From NCBI GenBank assembly GCA_027451525.1, contig DAIDJF010000058.1:1-35321 (forward strand): a stretch of DNA of 35,321 nucleotides, read 5' to 3'. A program made the translations under genes and the position numbers. The notes below the pieces were generated by a model. The model was given only the letters and a program-made list of their open reading frames with translations, made no database searches and had not been told where the DNA came from. The stretch is from Ktedonobacterales bacterium. GTDB lineage: Bacteria; Chloroflexota; Ktedonobacteria; Ktedonobacterales; Ktedonobacteraceae. Of the stretch, positions 16,848 to 25,332 are shown piece by piece (position 1 is the stretch's first letter; the number at the start of each line of letters is the position of its first letter).

Positions 16848-18119
16848 CTACCACCACCACACGGGCAGCGACGGTATATAGTTTGGGTCCTGCGTGAAAT
16901 CAAACGCTTCATAGAAGTCGCCTAGTTGCGCCAGCCCATCGCGGGGCGAAGCAGCGGGGCCAACACCATTCCAGGCGGCCTCGTTGCCCTCAACGGGCGT
17001 CGCCATATCAAATTGCGGGTTGACCTGGGCTAAACTGGGCAGATTGAAACGTCGCTCAATAAACTTGAGGATAGAACTATGCTCATACAACTGACCAGAA
17101 ACATAGCCACGTCTGGCCCAAGGCGAAACCACCAGGGTCGGTACACGGAATCCCAACCCGTAGGCATCAAGTTGCGGGGGTGGCACATGGTCAAAGTAGC
17201 CCCCTCCCTCATCATAGGTGAGAAAGAGGGCCGACCGCGACCACAAACGCGATTGGATAAGGGCACTTATCACGCGCGCGATTGTGTGCTGCCCTAATTG
17301 TATATCGGCAGGGGGATGCTCACTGATAAGAGACTCGGTAATCAGGAACGCCACCTGCGGCAGTTGCCCCGTGTGAAGATCAGTATAATAGTCCTGTTCA
17401 CTATAAAAGAGGCGACGATCACGATACCAATTTTTGAAATAGACCAGAGCATTGAAATCTTCAAAGAGGCTTCCCGTGCCGACGCCTAGATTATAGCATT
17501 TCCAGCTAATGCCATAATCATCGAGCACATCAACAATTGTCGGCCAGTCCAGGCTCCCACGCTCGATGGCATTGGTAGTTTTGCCGCCAGATGTTCCGCT
17601 CCAAAGCGCAATACGATTAGGTGTAGACGGCCCAAGCAGGGAGCAAAAATAGTTGCCACACAAGGTAAAATGATCAGCCAGCGCATAGTAGTATGGTAAA
17701 TCCGAGGAAGCATAGTAACCAAGTGCATGCCAGCCGTCATTGGTATAAAAACCATCCATTGAGCCGCCATTCCATTCCTTGTGAATATCTTGCCAGGAAT
17801 GCGGGATATTGGGCGACATCGAGAAGGGAAAATGATACGGTTGCACGCTCCCACCATTTCCGTCTGGCAACGTATAGTCAACAGGGATGCCAAACTGTCC
17901 CGCGCCTGGATAGGCACCAAAATAAGCGTCAAAGGTGCGATTCTCCTGGCAAGCAATAAGGATGTGGTCGATGGGAGGCGTCGCATCATCCCAAAGAGAT
18001 GCCATAGCCTTTGTCGCCGCCGTCAACCCTGTGCCAATTGTGACACTCATCCCTGCCGCAATGCCAAGATGTTTTAAAAGAGCACGGCGGGTATAATGTG
18101 TTTTTAGCCATTTTCGCAT
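16848..18119 (-). CDS. Tat-exported phosphoesterase (phospholipase C / acid phosphatase family)
   Basis: A protein of about 423 residues of the alkaline phosphatase-like phosphoesterase family (PF04185). A twin-arginine signal [14 protein letters not shown] followed by a hydrophobic stretch predicts folded export through Tat. The metal-site motif is [17 protein letters not shown]; later family features are [23 protein letters not shown] and [17 protein letters not shown]. These enzymes cleave phosphate esters such as phospholipids outside the cell. I chose the ATG at 18119 (MRKWLKTH), which puts the twin arginines near residue 10; an upstream TTG has no binding site. It converges with the carboxypeptidase gene 12 bases away. 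Confidence 0.88.
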   Translation of the reverse strand: MRKWLKTHYTRRALLKHLGIAAGMSVTIGTGLTAATKAMASLWDDATPPIDHILIACQENRTFDAYFGAYPGAGQFGIPVDYTLPDGNGGSVQPYHFPFSMSPNIPHSWQDIHKEWNGGSMDGFYTNDGWHALGYYASSDLPYYYALADHFTLCGNYFCSLLGPSTPNRIALWSGTSGGKTTNAIERGSLDWPTIVDVLDDYGISWKCYNLGVGTGSLFEDFNALVYFKNWYRDRRLFYSEQDYYTDLHTGQLPQVAFLITESLISEHPPADIQLGQHTIARVISALIQSRLWSRSALFLTYDEGGGYFDHVPPPQLDAYGLGFRVPTLVVSPWARRGYVSGQLYEHSSILKFIERRFNLPSLAQVNPQFDMATPVEGNEAAWNGVGPAASPRDGLAQLGDFYEAFDFTQDPNYIPSLPVWWW

Positions 18120-18330
18120 ATATTTTTTGTACCTGTATGTATATGTATACGGAGAAAAAAGAGATAGCGCATAGCCATCTGTCAATTACATCAAAATGAA
18201 CGCGATGACGTGGAAAAAGCCGGGTATCGCATGGGAAAAGGCGAAAAGGTACTGGTAAGGATTAGCCAAACATGATACAATACTGTCACTTAATCAGTGC
18301 CATACAGTTTTTTGAATAGAGTATGCAACG

Positions 18331-19482
18331 ATGCGCTATGCTGTTTTTACCGATGTTCATGCAAATTTAGAGGCTTTGGAAGCGGTGCTAGCAAAAATTG
18401 ACATGCTGGCCCAGACCGAGCCGATTGATGAAATATGGTTCCTGGGCGATCTGGTCGGCTATGGCCCTAATCCCAATGAATGTATTGCAACATTGCGGAA
18501 ACGTACCAATGTGATTATTGCAGGCAATCATGACTGGGCAGCAGTAGGCAAGATAGACCTGGAAGATTTTAGTTCTGCCGCGCGTGTCTCCGCCGAATGG
18601 ACCGCTGCGCAATTGAGCGAGGAGAACCGCGACTTCCTTAAAAATCTGCCAGAACAGATAGAAAAGGGGGAATGCACACTGGTTCATGGTAGCCCCTATG
18701 GACCACTCTGGGAGTATTTGACATCCGAGGTTCTGGCTGAGCGCAGTTTTCAATACTTCTCTACCCGCTATTGCCTGGTGGGACATACCCATGTCCCGAT
18801 CATTTTCCAGCAGCGCGATATTACAAACGAGCCGACGCACCCACTCAATAGTGATGCACACAATACGCCGACTTCACCGCTCTTTTTTGACGACAGCGCG
18901 CAGGATGATACGCAAGAACACGACGATGATATGGATGAAGAAACAGCGGAAATGGTTGCAATTCGCCTCACCAACACAGCGGCCCAAACAACGGCAGAGG
19001 TTGAACCAGTGCATCTCTCTTCCACTACGAGCGACCAGCATGACGCTAGTGATGTGTCCAGTCCAGGCATGGGCACACCAGCCGAAATAACAGAAGCGGC
19101 ACCGGCAGAGGAAGATGGGGAACAAGCCATTGAAGAGCCATCAGAAGGCACCATCGCAAGCGCAGAAGAACGCATCAATCAGGAAATTGAGGAATTACTG
19201 ACACTACTAGGGTTAAGTCAGAGTATGGTACAGGTGACAAATGAAATGCTCGAGCCGCCGCTTGGCAATTGGCAGACACCTGATAATTATCGCGCCATTA
19301 TCAATCCCGGCGGTGTCGGTCAGCCACGCGATGGCGATGCGCGCGCGGCCTTTATGATTTATGATACTGAAAAAGGGTTTACGTTTTATCGCGTTCCCTA
19401 TGCATTTGAAAAGACACAGGAGAAGATCATCAAGGCGGGCCTGCCGACCTATTTGGCAACACGTCTGGCCTATGGTCGCTAA
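18331..19482 (+). CDS. Metallophosphoesterase with large acidic insertion
   Basis: A calcineurin-like metallophosphoesterase of 383 residues. The metal-binding motifs are in order: DVH (8-10), GDLVGYGPNP (39-48), GNHDW (65-69), HGSP (119-122) and GHTHVP (151-156). Between GHTH and the final strand INPGGVGQPRDGDARAA (324-340) lies an insert of about 155 residues (162-318). It is rich in Asp, Glu, Ser and Thr (for example QEHDDDMDEETAEM), looks disordered, and ends with a helical segment RINQEIEELLTLL. Typical relatives have only a short loop there. The reaction is phosphate-ester hydrolysis, substrate unknown. pth follows 11 bases after the stop. Confidence 0.88.
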   Translation: MRYAVFTDVHANLEALEAVLAKIDMLAQTEPIDEIWFLGDLVGYGPNPNECIATLRKRTNVIIAGNHDWAAVGKIDLEDFSSAARVSAEWTAAQLSEENRDFLKNLPEQIEKGECTLVHGSPYGPLWEYLTSEVLAERSFQYFSTRYCLVGHTHVPIIFQQRDITNEPTHPLNSDAHNTPTSPLFFDDSAQDDTQEHDDDMDEETAEMVAIRLTNTAAQTTAEVEPVHLSSTTSDQHDASDVSSPGMGTPAEITEAAPAEEDGEQAIEEPSEGTIASAEERINQEIEELLTLLGLSQSMVQVTNEMLEPPLGNWQTPDNYRAIINPGGVGQPRDGDARAAFMIYDTEKGFTFYRVPYAFEKTQEKIIKAGLPTYLATRLAYGR

Positions 19483-19493
19483 AAAAAGAGAGC

Positions 19494-20153
19494 ATGAAAC
19501 TGGTTATTGGCCTGGGCAATCCAGGCGCGGAATATGAGCACACCCGCCATAACGTTGGGTTTCGCGTTGTTGATCTACTCGCAAGAAAGCAGGGCTGGGC
19601 CTGGAATGAGCGCAAGAGCCGCGCAATTCTCGCCAGTGGGACACTGGAGACTGAAAAAGTGGTGTTGGTCAAGCCGATTACCTATATGAATAAAAGCGGC
19701 GAATCGGTTGGTGAACTGATGCGCTGGTACAAACTCCAACCCACCGATCTCCTGGTTGTCTATGACGATCTGGATCTGCCCGTTGGACAACTGCGGTTGC
19801 GCAATAGCGGCAGTGCGGCAGGTCATAACGGTGTTTCTAATATCATTCAACATGTGCATACCAACCAGTTTCCGCGTCTGCGCGTCGGCATCGGGCGTCC
19901 CAGCAACAGTCGGATGGACACAATCCAGTATGTGTTAGGCATTCCCCCAGGCGACGAGCGCATTCTATTAGAGACAGGAGAGGCACGCGCCACAGATGCC
20001 ATTCCCGAGATTCTCAGTCGCGGCGTCGAGACGATGATGAACATCCTCAATGTTGACCCGGAAGCTGTGCGCAAAGCCGAGGAGCGTCGCCGCGCCCAAC
20101 TCGCACGCCGCCTCGCCGAAAGCGAAGCAGCACGCCCACAAGCCGAGGAATGA
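19494..20153 (+). CDS. pth: Peptidyl-tRNA hydrolase
   Basis: A cytosolic enzyme that frees tRNA from peptidyl-tRNA lost by stalled ribosomes. The sequence has VIGLGNPG (4-11), the catalytic His19 in HTRHNVGF, Asn66 in YMNKSGES, the Asp pair at 91-92 in YDDLDLP, and GSAAGHNGVSNI (106-117). At 219 residues it is about 25 longer than usual, with a charged, Arg/Glu/Ala-rich tail (EERRRAQLARRLAESEAA). The ATG at 19494 has AGAGAG close upstream, and the gene is probably transcribed with the metallophosphoesterase. Confidence 0.95.
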   Translation: MKLVIGLGNPGAEYEHTRHNVGFRVVDLLARKQGWAWNERKSRAILASGTLETEKVVLVKPITYMNKSGESVGELMRWYKLQPTDLLVVYDDLDLPVGQLRLRNSGSAAGHNGVSNIIQHVHTNQFPRLRVGIGRPSNSRMDTIQYVLGIPPGDERILLETGEARATDAIPEILSRGVETMMNILNVDPEAVRKAEERRRAQLARRLAESEAARPQAEE

Positions 20154-20187
20154 CGTAGGGACATGAACAAAAGAATATGGGAATAAA

Positions 20188-20322
20188 CGTAGGGACAAGA
20201 TTTATCCTGTCCAGCGGCGATTTATCGCCAGTCCAGGCAAAATGGAAGTGTTTGCGCGAGGACATTTCACAGGTGTGACTCGCGATAAATCGCTGCTGGA
20301 CAGGATAAATCTTGTCCCTACG
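20188..20322. repeat. 135-bp palindromic element, copy 1 (RAYT-flanking)
   Basis: The outer arms are about 41 bases long and differ at one base. Both ends read CGTAGGGACAAGATTTATCC inward and continue through TGTCCAGC and CGATTTATCG. The middle of about 50 bases is not palindromic. Reverse-complemented, that middle matches the middle of the copy at 21087-21231, so the two copies point in opposite directions. The element lies 34 bases after pth and about 100 bases from the end of the transposase gene. Confidence 0.88.
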
Positions 20323-20425
20323 GGATTAACAGAATAGTTTTTTAAAACGATAAGTCGGTTTCTACGGGCATTCCGAGCACAGCAACACCGTCTCCTCGTT
20401 CTATAGGCATGAAGGTTTTGCGTAT

Positions 20426-20929
20426 TTAATCGCAAGATAAGGGTTGATAGAGTTTATCAAGAGCCCAACGGGTTGGATTATTCAAAATGTATTGGCGAAT
20501 ATTGAAAAGATGTTGTTCATCTCTAATGACTGAATCCCAATACCTTTGTTGCCAATGAAAGCTTTTTGTTCCCGAAATATGGATATGATAAGAGGTGAGA
20601 GCTTTAAATGCTCCGATAGCTTGTCCAAGCGTATAGTCACATCTATTTTTACCCTCTGGTGCTGTCATGACTACAATCCCATGAAAATGGTTAGGCATAA
20701 TGACATAACTATCGAGCCGAAGACCCGCAAAACGTCCTGGTAAACTCTCCCAACTTTCTTGAGCAATTTTCCCATTGGTATTTAAGATCATACAATCATT
20801 GAGAACGCTACCGAACAAATTGTTTTTATTATGAATACAAATTGTGACAAAATACATGCCAGGTGTACTATAGTCATAACATTTTAGTCGTGCAGAATGG
20901 CGATCATATTTATATACTTCTTTATCCAT
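20426..20929 (-). CDS. REP-associated tyrosine transposase (RAYT, IS200-like)
   Basis: A 167-residue Y1-transposase fold protein. The HUH metal-binding motif is in VIMPNHFHGIVV (His81 and His83). The nucleophilic tyrosine is probably Tyr147 in NIRQYILNNPTRW, in the family pattern of Tyr followed by Asn-Pro. N-terminal TPGMYFVTICIHN and the late FHWQQRYWDSVIR are also typical. RAYTs are domesticated single-strand transposases linked to REP or REPIN elements. This gene is flanked on both sides by large palindromes, as expected of its substrate. The ATG at 20929 has GAGAGG upstream. The gene and spacer are more AT-rich than the neighbours, which suggests horizontal origin. No frameshift is visible. 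Confidence 0.92.
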   Translation of the reverse strand: MDKEVYKYDRHSARLKCYDYSTPGMYFVTICIHNKNNLFGSVLNDCMILNTNGKIAQESWESLPGRFAGLRLDSYVIMPNHFHGIVVMTAPEGKNRCDYTLGQAIGAFKALTSYHIHISGTKSFHWQQRYWDSVIRDEQHLFNIRQYILNNPTRWALDKLYQPLSCD

Positions 20930-21086
20930 AAACCTCTCACTTATACCGAATATCTGAATTGATCAGTACTAATATACAATATTTTTCGTAAAAAATAAAC
21001 AGGCCGTCGATTTTCATAGAGACATGATTATTGATATGTAACAAATTAAAATAGGAAGATAGTCTCGTCACACCCGAAATAACATA

Positions 21087-21231
21087 AAAACCGTAGGGAC
21101 AAGATTTATCTTGTCCAACGGCGATTTATCACCAGTCACGCCTGTAAAATGTCCCCACACAAACAATTGCGTTTTGCCTACACTGGCGATAAATCGCCGC
21201 TGGACAGGATAAATCTTGTCCCTACGGTTTT
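21087..21231. repeat. 145-bp palindromic element, copy 2 (RAYT-flanking)
   Basis: The arms begin AAAACCGTAGGGACAAG on both ends and continue through ATTTATC and TGTCC to CGGCGATTTATC, with a few differences. The internal segment GTCACGCCTGTAAAATGTCC matches the reverse complement of the interior of the copy at 20188-20322, so the pair is in inverted orientation around the transposase gene. The distance between the two copies is about 765 bases. Confidence 0.88.
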
Positions 21232-21277
21232 ACCAATTTATTTTGTTAAACTCCTGAATCGCGTCCGCGCACATGTG

Positions 21278-22039
21278 TTAATTTTGGTCGAAGGGGGGCG
21301 AGAGCGACTCTCTGTCGTTTGTCTCCAAACGCTGATACACAATATACGAGTAGATAACGAGCACCACAGCGACCAGCGACAGTGCTCCCACGCTTCCCCA
21401 AAAGCGCAAAACGGGCACAAAACTCGTCACTAAAGCAAAGAGACCCGCCGCGACAAAGAGCCAGCCGCCAAGACGATGTGTGCGCTCCCAGACTGTTTCA
21501 CTGGCAAGTGTCCAGGGTGTGCGGATACCTGCCCAGAAATTGCGTCGCAGTTTACCCAGATAATTACCAAGCAAGATCATTAATACAGCAAGCGATATAT
21601 TCATCACAAAAGTGATGTCCACTGGCACGCCAAATGAGATAGTTGTCACAACAGCATGTATGACCAGGAAGAATAAGAGCAGCCAGACGATAATGATATT
21701 TACAATTTGCAGATTGGCACGCTTGCCCTCACTATTAAGATTGAGGTTTGGACCAAGCGCGAGCAAGAAACGGAGTAGTCCAAAAATGGCAAGGCTTATC
21801 AGTGGAAAGAGCACCGCATTGAGCCATTTGGGGGCATAACTATTAGCCTGTCCATTAATATTCCAGTGCGTTGGCACAACAGCGGGCAAAAAGGGATAGG
21901 AGAGGAGAGAGAGTAATATCTGTGCGCCGATGATAAGCATGGCAATAATCGTAATCGTGCGATATGGCGATGGTGACGAATGATCCATCGGACTATTTTG
22001 AGAGTCCACAGCGTCCTCCATAAGATAGAAGAACAACAT
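21278..22039 (-). CDS. SdpI-family membrane protein (DUF1648 plus SdpI domain)
   Basis: A protein of up to 253 residues with six membrane helices. The DUF1648 part is recognised by VVPTHWNINGQANSYAPKW, and the SdpI part by NFWAGIRTPWTLASETVWERTHRLGG. In Bacillus subtilis SdpI protects against the secreted SdpC toxin and, together with SdpR, senses it. Here the SdpR-like repressor is encoded immediately upstream, matching that pair. The start is uncertain: ATGs at 22039 and 22021 both lack a clear binding site. No SdpC-like toxin gene is seen in the window. Confidence 0.88.
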   Translation of the reverse strand: MLFFYLMEDAVDSQNSPMDHSSPSPYRTITIIAMLIIGAQILLSLLSYPFLPAVVPTHWNINGQANSYAPKWLNAVLFPLISLAIFGLLRFLLALGPNLNLNSEGKRANLQIVNIIIVWLLLFFLVIHAVVTTISFGVPVDITFVMNISLAVLMILLGNYLGKLRRNFWAGIRTPWTLASETVWERTHRLGGWLFVAAGLFALVTSFVPVLRFWGSVGALSLVAVVLVIYSYIVYQRLETNDRESLSPPFDQN

Positions 22040-22056
22040 CTAGAGAAAAAAAGAGA

Positions 22057-22377
22057 TTATGCTTCGCTATCATCTACTCGCTCCTGCTCCGTGCCATCAA
22101 GCTCACTAGGAACGCCATCCATACCGCCGAGCCAGCCCATTAACTCGGTCAGCAGATCTTGAAAGACAGTCGTATTGAGCGAATAGATTTGGTACTGACC
22201 GCGCCGCTCTACGCGCACGAGGTCAGCCAGTTTGAGCACCGTGAGATGGTGCGAAAGGGCTGTTCGTCCAATACCAGCGTATTCCGCCAGTTCGCCAGCG
22301 GTTCGTTCCCCGCCACGCAGGTATTTCAAAATGCGCCTGCGCGTGGGATCAGCGATTGCTTTATAGGCTTCTTGCAT
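22057..22377 (-). CDS. ArsR-family repressor, SdpR-like
   Basis: A winged-helix regulator of about 106 residues. The helix-turn-helix region ADPTRRRILKYLRGGERTAGELAEYAGIGRTALSHHLTVLKLADLVRVERRGQYQIYSL is the ArsR pattern, here given in outline: ADPTRRRILKYL, then TALSHHLTVLK, then the wing RRGQYQIYSL. No Cys metal site of the ArsR type is present, consistent with the SdpR branch, which is controlled through its membrane partner. The ATG at 22377 is preferred (GGGG six bases upstream), although a TTG at 22389 also lies behind an AAGGA. It is followed by the SdpI-like gene 17 bases later. Confidence 0.88.
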   Translation of the reverse strand: MQEAYKAIADPTRRRILKYLRGGERTAGELAEYAGIGRTALSHHLTVLKLADLVRVERRGQYQIYSLNTTVFQDLLTELMGWLGGMDGVPSELDGTEQERVDDSEA

Positions 22378-22401
22378 AACACACCCCAACTATCCTTCCA
22401 T

Positions 22402-22430
22402 AGTATACGCTCTTCCTGCTCCTAAAACAA
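22402..22430 (-). promoter_or_regulatory. Promoter for the SdpR/SdpI-like pair
   Basis: On the minus strand TTGTTT (22425-22430) and TATACT (22402-22407) are 17 bases apart. The start would fall about 20 bases before the repressor's start codon. It lies directly after the hairpin at 22436-22463, so the pair can be expressed apart from the ABC genes upstream. Confidence 0.5.
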
Positions 22431-22435
22431 TTTTT

Positions 22436-22463
22436 GCAGAGGCAGCCCGAGGGTCGCCTCTGC
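22436..22463 (-). terminator. Hairpin after the ABC permease gene (terminator-like)
   Basis: GCAGAGGC (22436-22443) pairs with GCCTCTGC (22456-22463), with an inner CCC/GGG. On the minus strand it is followed by AAAAATTGTTTT, a weak U-tract. Its interior GCGACCCTCGGG recalls the palindromic repeat at 15716-15800, so it may be a decayed repeat copy serving as a terminator between the ABC genes and the repressor pair. Confidence 0.5.
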
Positions 22464-22478
22464 GCATAATCACACCCT

Positions 22479-23270
22479 CTATTTCCAGCTTGTTAAAATC
22501 ACTTCGCGTTGGAATAAGCGTGCTGCAATCCAGAAGGTCAGCGCAGTCAGTGCAACCAACACGACAAAGACGGCAAGGGCAAAAGTCAGTCCAAGTACGA
22601 TCAAGCCAAACAATTGCCCATAAAAGAGGGCCAGGAAAGGAATGACGGCCCACGCTGAGACTTGCTGAGCCGTGCGTGGATCGTTGACACGCGACGAGAT
22701 GGCAACCATCACGGCAATCGCAATCAGAGCCAGCATTGGCGTCCAAAGCAGAAACACTACCAACCATGCTGGACTAACAACTAGCCAAAACACTTGTCCA
22801 CTCAGAGCGAACAGGGCTGTTGTGATAATAAAAATCATACCACACAGCCATGTTGCTATCAGCGAGGGCAAAAGCGCGATCAGACTCTTACCTATCAGCA
22901 ATTCCCAGACGTGCACAGGTGTTGCCAGCAATGGTTCCAGTGTATGACTCGTTTTCTCACCGACGATACTATAAGCGGCAATCACGCTTGGCAGGATAAT
23001 CGGCAGGATGAGGTAGAGCACAGAAAACTGTTTGCCAAGCATTGCTTGAAGCGTCTCGGCCTGCGTCAGACCGGCAACACCTAAAATTTTGCTCAAATCA
23101 GAGGGCGTTACACTGCCAAGGTTGACATGCCCTCCCAGGCGTGCTACATACATCAGCACTGCTGGTAACAGGGCAAACAGCAGCGTTGGCAGAATAATAC
23201 CCAGCATTAAACCGCGCTGTTGCCTGATCTCCGTCCATTCTTTGTGTAGAATCACGCGGATAACATTCAT
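22479..23270 (-). CDS. ABC-2 type transporter permease
   Basis: A permease of about 263 residues with six membrane helices. The segment YSIVGEKTSHTLEPLLATPVHVWELLIGKSL is typical of the NatB/ABC-2 branch (core GEKTSHTLEPLLATPV), and a large extracellular loop follows the first helix. It pairs with the ATPase gene directly upstream. I favour the ATG at 23270 (GGGAG eight bases upstream) over one at 23276 that sits too close to that site. The substrate is unknown; proximity to SdpI- and CPBP-type genes suggests peptide export or immunity, by inference. Confidence 0.87.
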   Translation of the reverse strand: MNVIRVILHKEWTEIRQQRGLMLGIILPTLLFALLPAVLMYVARLGGHVNLGSVTPSDLSKILGVAGLTQAETLQAMLGKQFSVLYLILPIILPSVIAAYSIVGEKTSHTLEPLLATPVHVWELLIGKSLIALLPSLIATWLCGMIFIITTALFALSGQVFWLVVSPAWLVVFLLWTPMLALIAIAVMVAISSRVNDPRTAQQVSAWAVIPFLALFYGQLFGLIVLGLTFALAVFVVLVALTALTFWIAARLFQREVILTSWK

Positions 23271-23289
23271 CTTCATAACTCCCGTTCAC

Positions 23290-24243
23290 CTATGCATTGC
23301 CAACAGGAACCGCTGTACCTGGCTTCTGCTCTTCAACTAACTCCATGTACACTTCTTCCAGGGAATGCACAATCGGCTCGACAGAGCGTATCTGTGCCCC
23401 AGCCTGCACGAGAACACGCACAACAGTAGGATTCTGCTCGTCTGGCTCATCTATCGCGATGGAAAGCAGATCACCATGCGCTGTGACATCGCGCACAAAG
23501 GAGAGAGCTTTGAGGCTTGCCAACCAGGCCTCGGCCTCACCAACAACGCGCACCTGTGTGCCGCGCCCAAAGAGTCCCGTGCGCAGGTTCATTGGCGTAT
23601 CAACTCGCACTAAGTGCGTGCGGAATACCCCAATCAGATCACACAGTTCATCTGCTTCGGGTAGATTATGCGTCGTTAGAAAAATGGTCCGCCCCTCGGA
23701 GCGCAACTCTTTGATAAAATCACGCACGGTACGCGCCGCCTCCGGGTCCAACCCCGAAGTCGGTTCATCTAGAAAAATGATCTTCGGCTCGTGTAATAAC
23801 GCACGCGCAATCGCCAGTTTCTGGCGCATCCCTTTCGAGAAACCGCCCACGCGCTCGTTGCGCCGCTCCCACAGTGCCAGCGTGCGCAAGTAGCGTTCTG
23901 CCTGTTGCGCAGATTTTTGCGGTGAAAGCCCATATAATTGCGCGAAGAAGGTCAAATTTTCTTGCGCGCTTAGCCGATCATAAAGACCGGGCGTCTCGGT
24001 GAGAATACCAACATTTTGGCGAATTTGTGTATCATCGTGTCCCAACATGTAGCCAGCGACACGCGCCTCTCCGCTCGTGGGCGCAATCAACGCGCTCAAC
24101 ATACGCACAGTGGTGGTCTTACCCGCGCCGTTTGGTCCCAGAAAACCAAACACGCTCTTTTCTGGAATGTTCAGCGTCAGTTGCTCAACAGCGGTACGTG
24201 TCCCAAACGTGCGCGTAAGAGCTTGTGTTTCAATCGCGTACAT
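23290..24243 (-). CDS. ABC transporter ATP-binding protein
   Basis: A 317-residue ATPase for the permease encoded 19 bases downstream. Walker A is GPNGAGKT (36-43), the signature region is GFSKGMRQK (134-142), Walker B is IIFLDEP (155-161) and the H-loop is TTHN (His192). The C-terminal domain of about 100 residues is typical of CcmA/NatA-type exporters. The ATG at 24243 has AAGGAA nine bases upstream. The CPBP protease gene ends 19 bases before it, so the three genes form an operon. Confidence 0.92.
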   Translation of the reverse strand: MYAIETQALTRTFGTRTAVEQLTLNIPEKSVFGFLGPNGAGKTTTVRMLSALIAPTSGEARVAGYMLGHDDTQIRQNVGILTETPGLYDRLSAQENLTFFAQLYGLSPQKSAQQAERYLRTLALWERRNERVGGFSKGMRQKLAIARALLHEPKIIFLDEPTSGLDPEAARTVRDFIKELRSEGRTIFLTTHNLPEADELCDLIGVFRTHLVRVDTPMNLRTGLFGRGTQVRVVGEAEAWLASLKALSFVRDVTAHGDLLSIAIDEPDEQNPTVVRVLVQAGAQIRSVEPIVHSLEEVYMELVEEQKPGTAVPVGNA

Positions 24244-24262
24244 GATCTATGCTTTCCTTTTG

Positions 24263-25210
24263 CTACTTTTGACTAGCATCAACAATTTTCGGTTGAGCCG
24301 AAAGGCGTCCAGTCAGTGCCAGCCAGACGACAAAGGCAATCATCGGGAGCAGGCCGAGCAATCCGATAGGAGCCGAGAACAACGAGTCTGCATGTGTCAG
24401 GGCCAGTGCGCCAAAGCCACCTTGCGCGTTGATAGCGGCATGGGCCAGCGTAGAAGGCCAGACGCTACCAGAGCGGAAGCGCAACCAGGCAAACACACAA
24501 CTGAGAGCAGTCGTAAAAACCACCATCATCAACACGCCAAGCCAGGGATGACCGGGATAGTTGTAGCCGTTCAGGATAATCAGAGGCGCGTGCCAGAGGC
24601 CCCAGATCACGCCCGTGATAATAGCGGCGGGAAGGCCACCCAGCGGAGCCAGTCGCGGCAACAGATAGCCACGCCAGCCAAACTCTTCGCCAAACGTGAA
24701 GATCATATTAAAGGGAATACCGAGCGTGAAGGCCAGGACAGTTTGCGAGATCAACGAGATGAGAATCAGTTGATTAACTGTAAAACCTGCCGGGATCGTC
24801 TTGAGACTCGCGCTTATCAATGCATGCATGTTCGCGTTCAATGCCCAGTGCTGATAGCCGACGAGCAGGACCAGAGCAATGCTTGCTGCGATCAACAGTG
24901 GCGGCAGCAGATACGCCGCCAGATAGATGCGCCACGTGCCGCGCTGTCCACGCACACCCAGGCGCAAGCCAGCATCGGCAAAACCCTCGTGTCGCAGCAA
25001 GCGCACGATAACAGCCGAGAGCGCGGGGCCAAACATGCCAATAGTAACTCTAATCGTAAATGGAACGCCGAGCGCACCAAGGCCGAGCCAGAGTGCCCAA
25101 CTGAGGGCAAAAGCAATAACGATATAAAGAACAATGCCTGTCCACTGGACAGTAGTAGTCCGCGCAGCAGATGATGGCTGAGCGTCCGACTCAGTGATAT
25201 GTGTATCCAT
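24263..25210 (-). CDS. CPBP-family intramembrane metalloprotease
   Basis: A 315-residue polytopic protein with about eight helices. The family motifs are all present: the glutamate pair with Arg in FGEEFGWRGYLLP (Glu175, Glu176, Arg180), the first His in GLWHAPLI (His207) and the last in LAHAAINA (His257). CPBP (Abi) proteases cleave within membranes and are often found in bacteriocin maturation or self-immunity. It is the first gene of the ABC operon. Its promoter at 25303-25332 is overlapped by a perfect palindrome, so it is probably repressed by a dimeric regulator. Confidence 0.9.
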   Translation of the reverse strand: MDTHITESDAQPSSAARTTTVQWTGIVLYIVIAFALSWALWLGLGALGVPFTIRVTIGMFGPALSAVIVRLLRHEGFADAGLRLGVRGQRGTWRIYLAAYLLPPLLIAASIALVLLVGYQHWALNANMHALISASLKTIPAGFTVNQLILISLISQTVLAFTLGIPFNMIFTFGEEFGWRGYLLPRLAPLGGLPAAIITGVIWGLWHAPLIILNGYNYPGHPWLGVLMMVVFTTALSCVFAWLRFRSGSVWPSTLAHAAINAQGGFGALALTHADSLFSAPIGLLGLLPMIAFVVWLALTGRLSAQPKIVDASQK

Positions 25211-25284
25211 CCTCTTGACCTACTTCCTTATAGAACAGCCCTGATTGCTTCTTGCACGAGGCAGGATAGCCAGGTCATTTCAAC

Positions 25285-25332
25285 ATTTCAGTATTCACTG
25301 AAATACTAACATACAAAAATGGGCAAAGTCAA
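25285..25332 (-). promoter_or_regulatory. Promoter and overlapping operator for the CPBP/ABC operon
   Basis: On the minus strand TTGACT (25327-25332) and TAGTAT (25303-25308) are 18 bases apart. The perfect inverted repeat ATTTCAGT/ACTGAAAT with a four-base spacer (25285-25304) overlaps the -10 box and the start site. A repressor there would shut off the operon. The SdpR-like protein encoded downstream is the nearest candidate. Confidence 0.65.

Noticed and set aside
21278..22377. Complete SdpC toxin system
   Set aside because: No SdpA, SdpB or SdpC homologue is present; only the regulator and immunity-like genes are seen.
24077..25174. Long plus-strand open frame (365 codons) opposite the CPBP protease gene
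   Set aside because: It is antisense to a protein with all CPBP motifs, is rich in Gln, Arg and His without any domain, and has no ribosome binding site.
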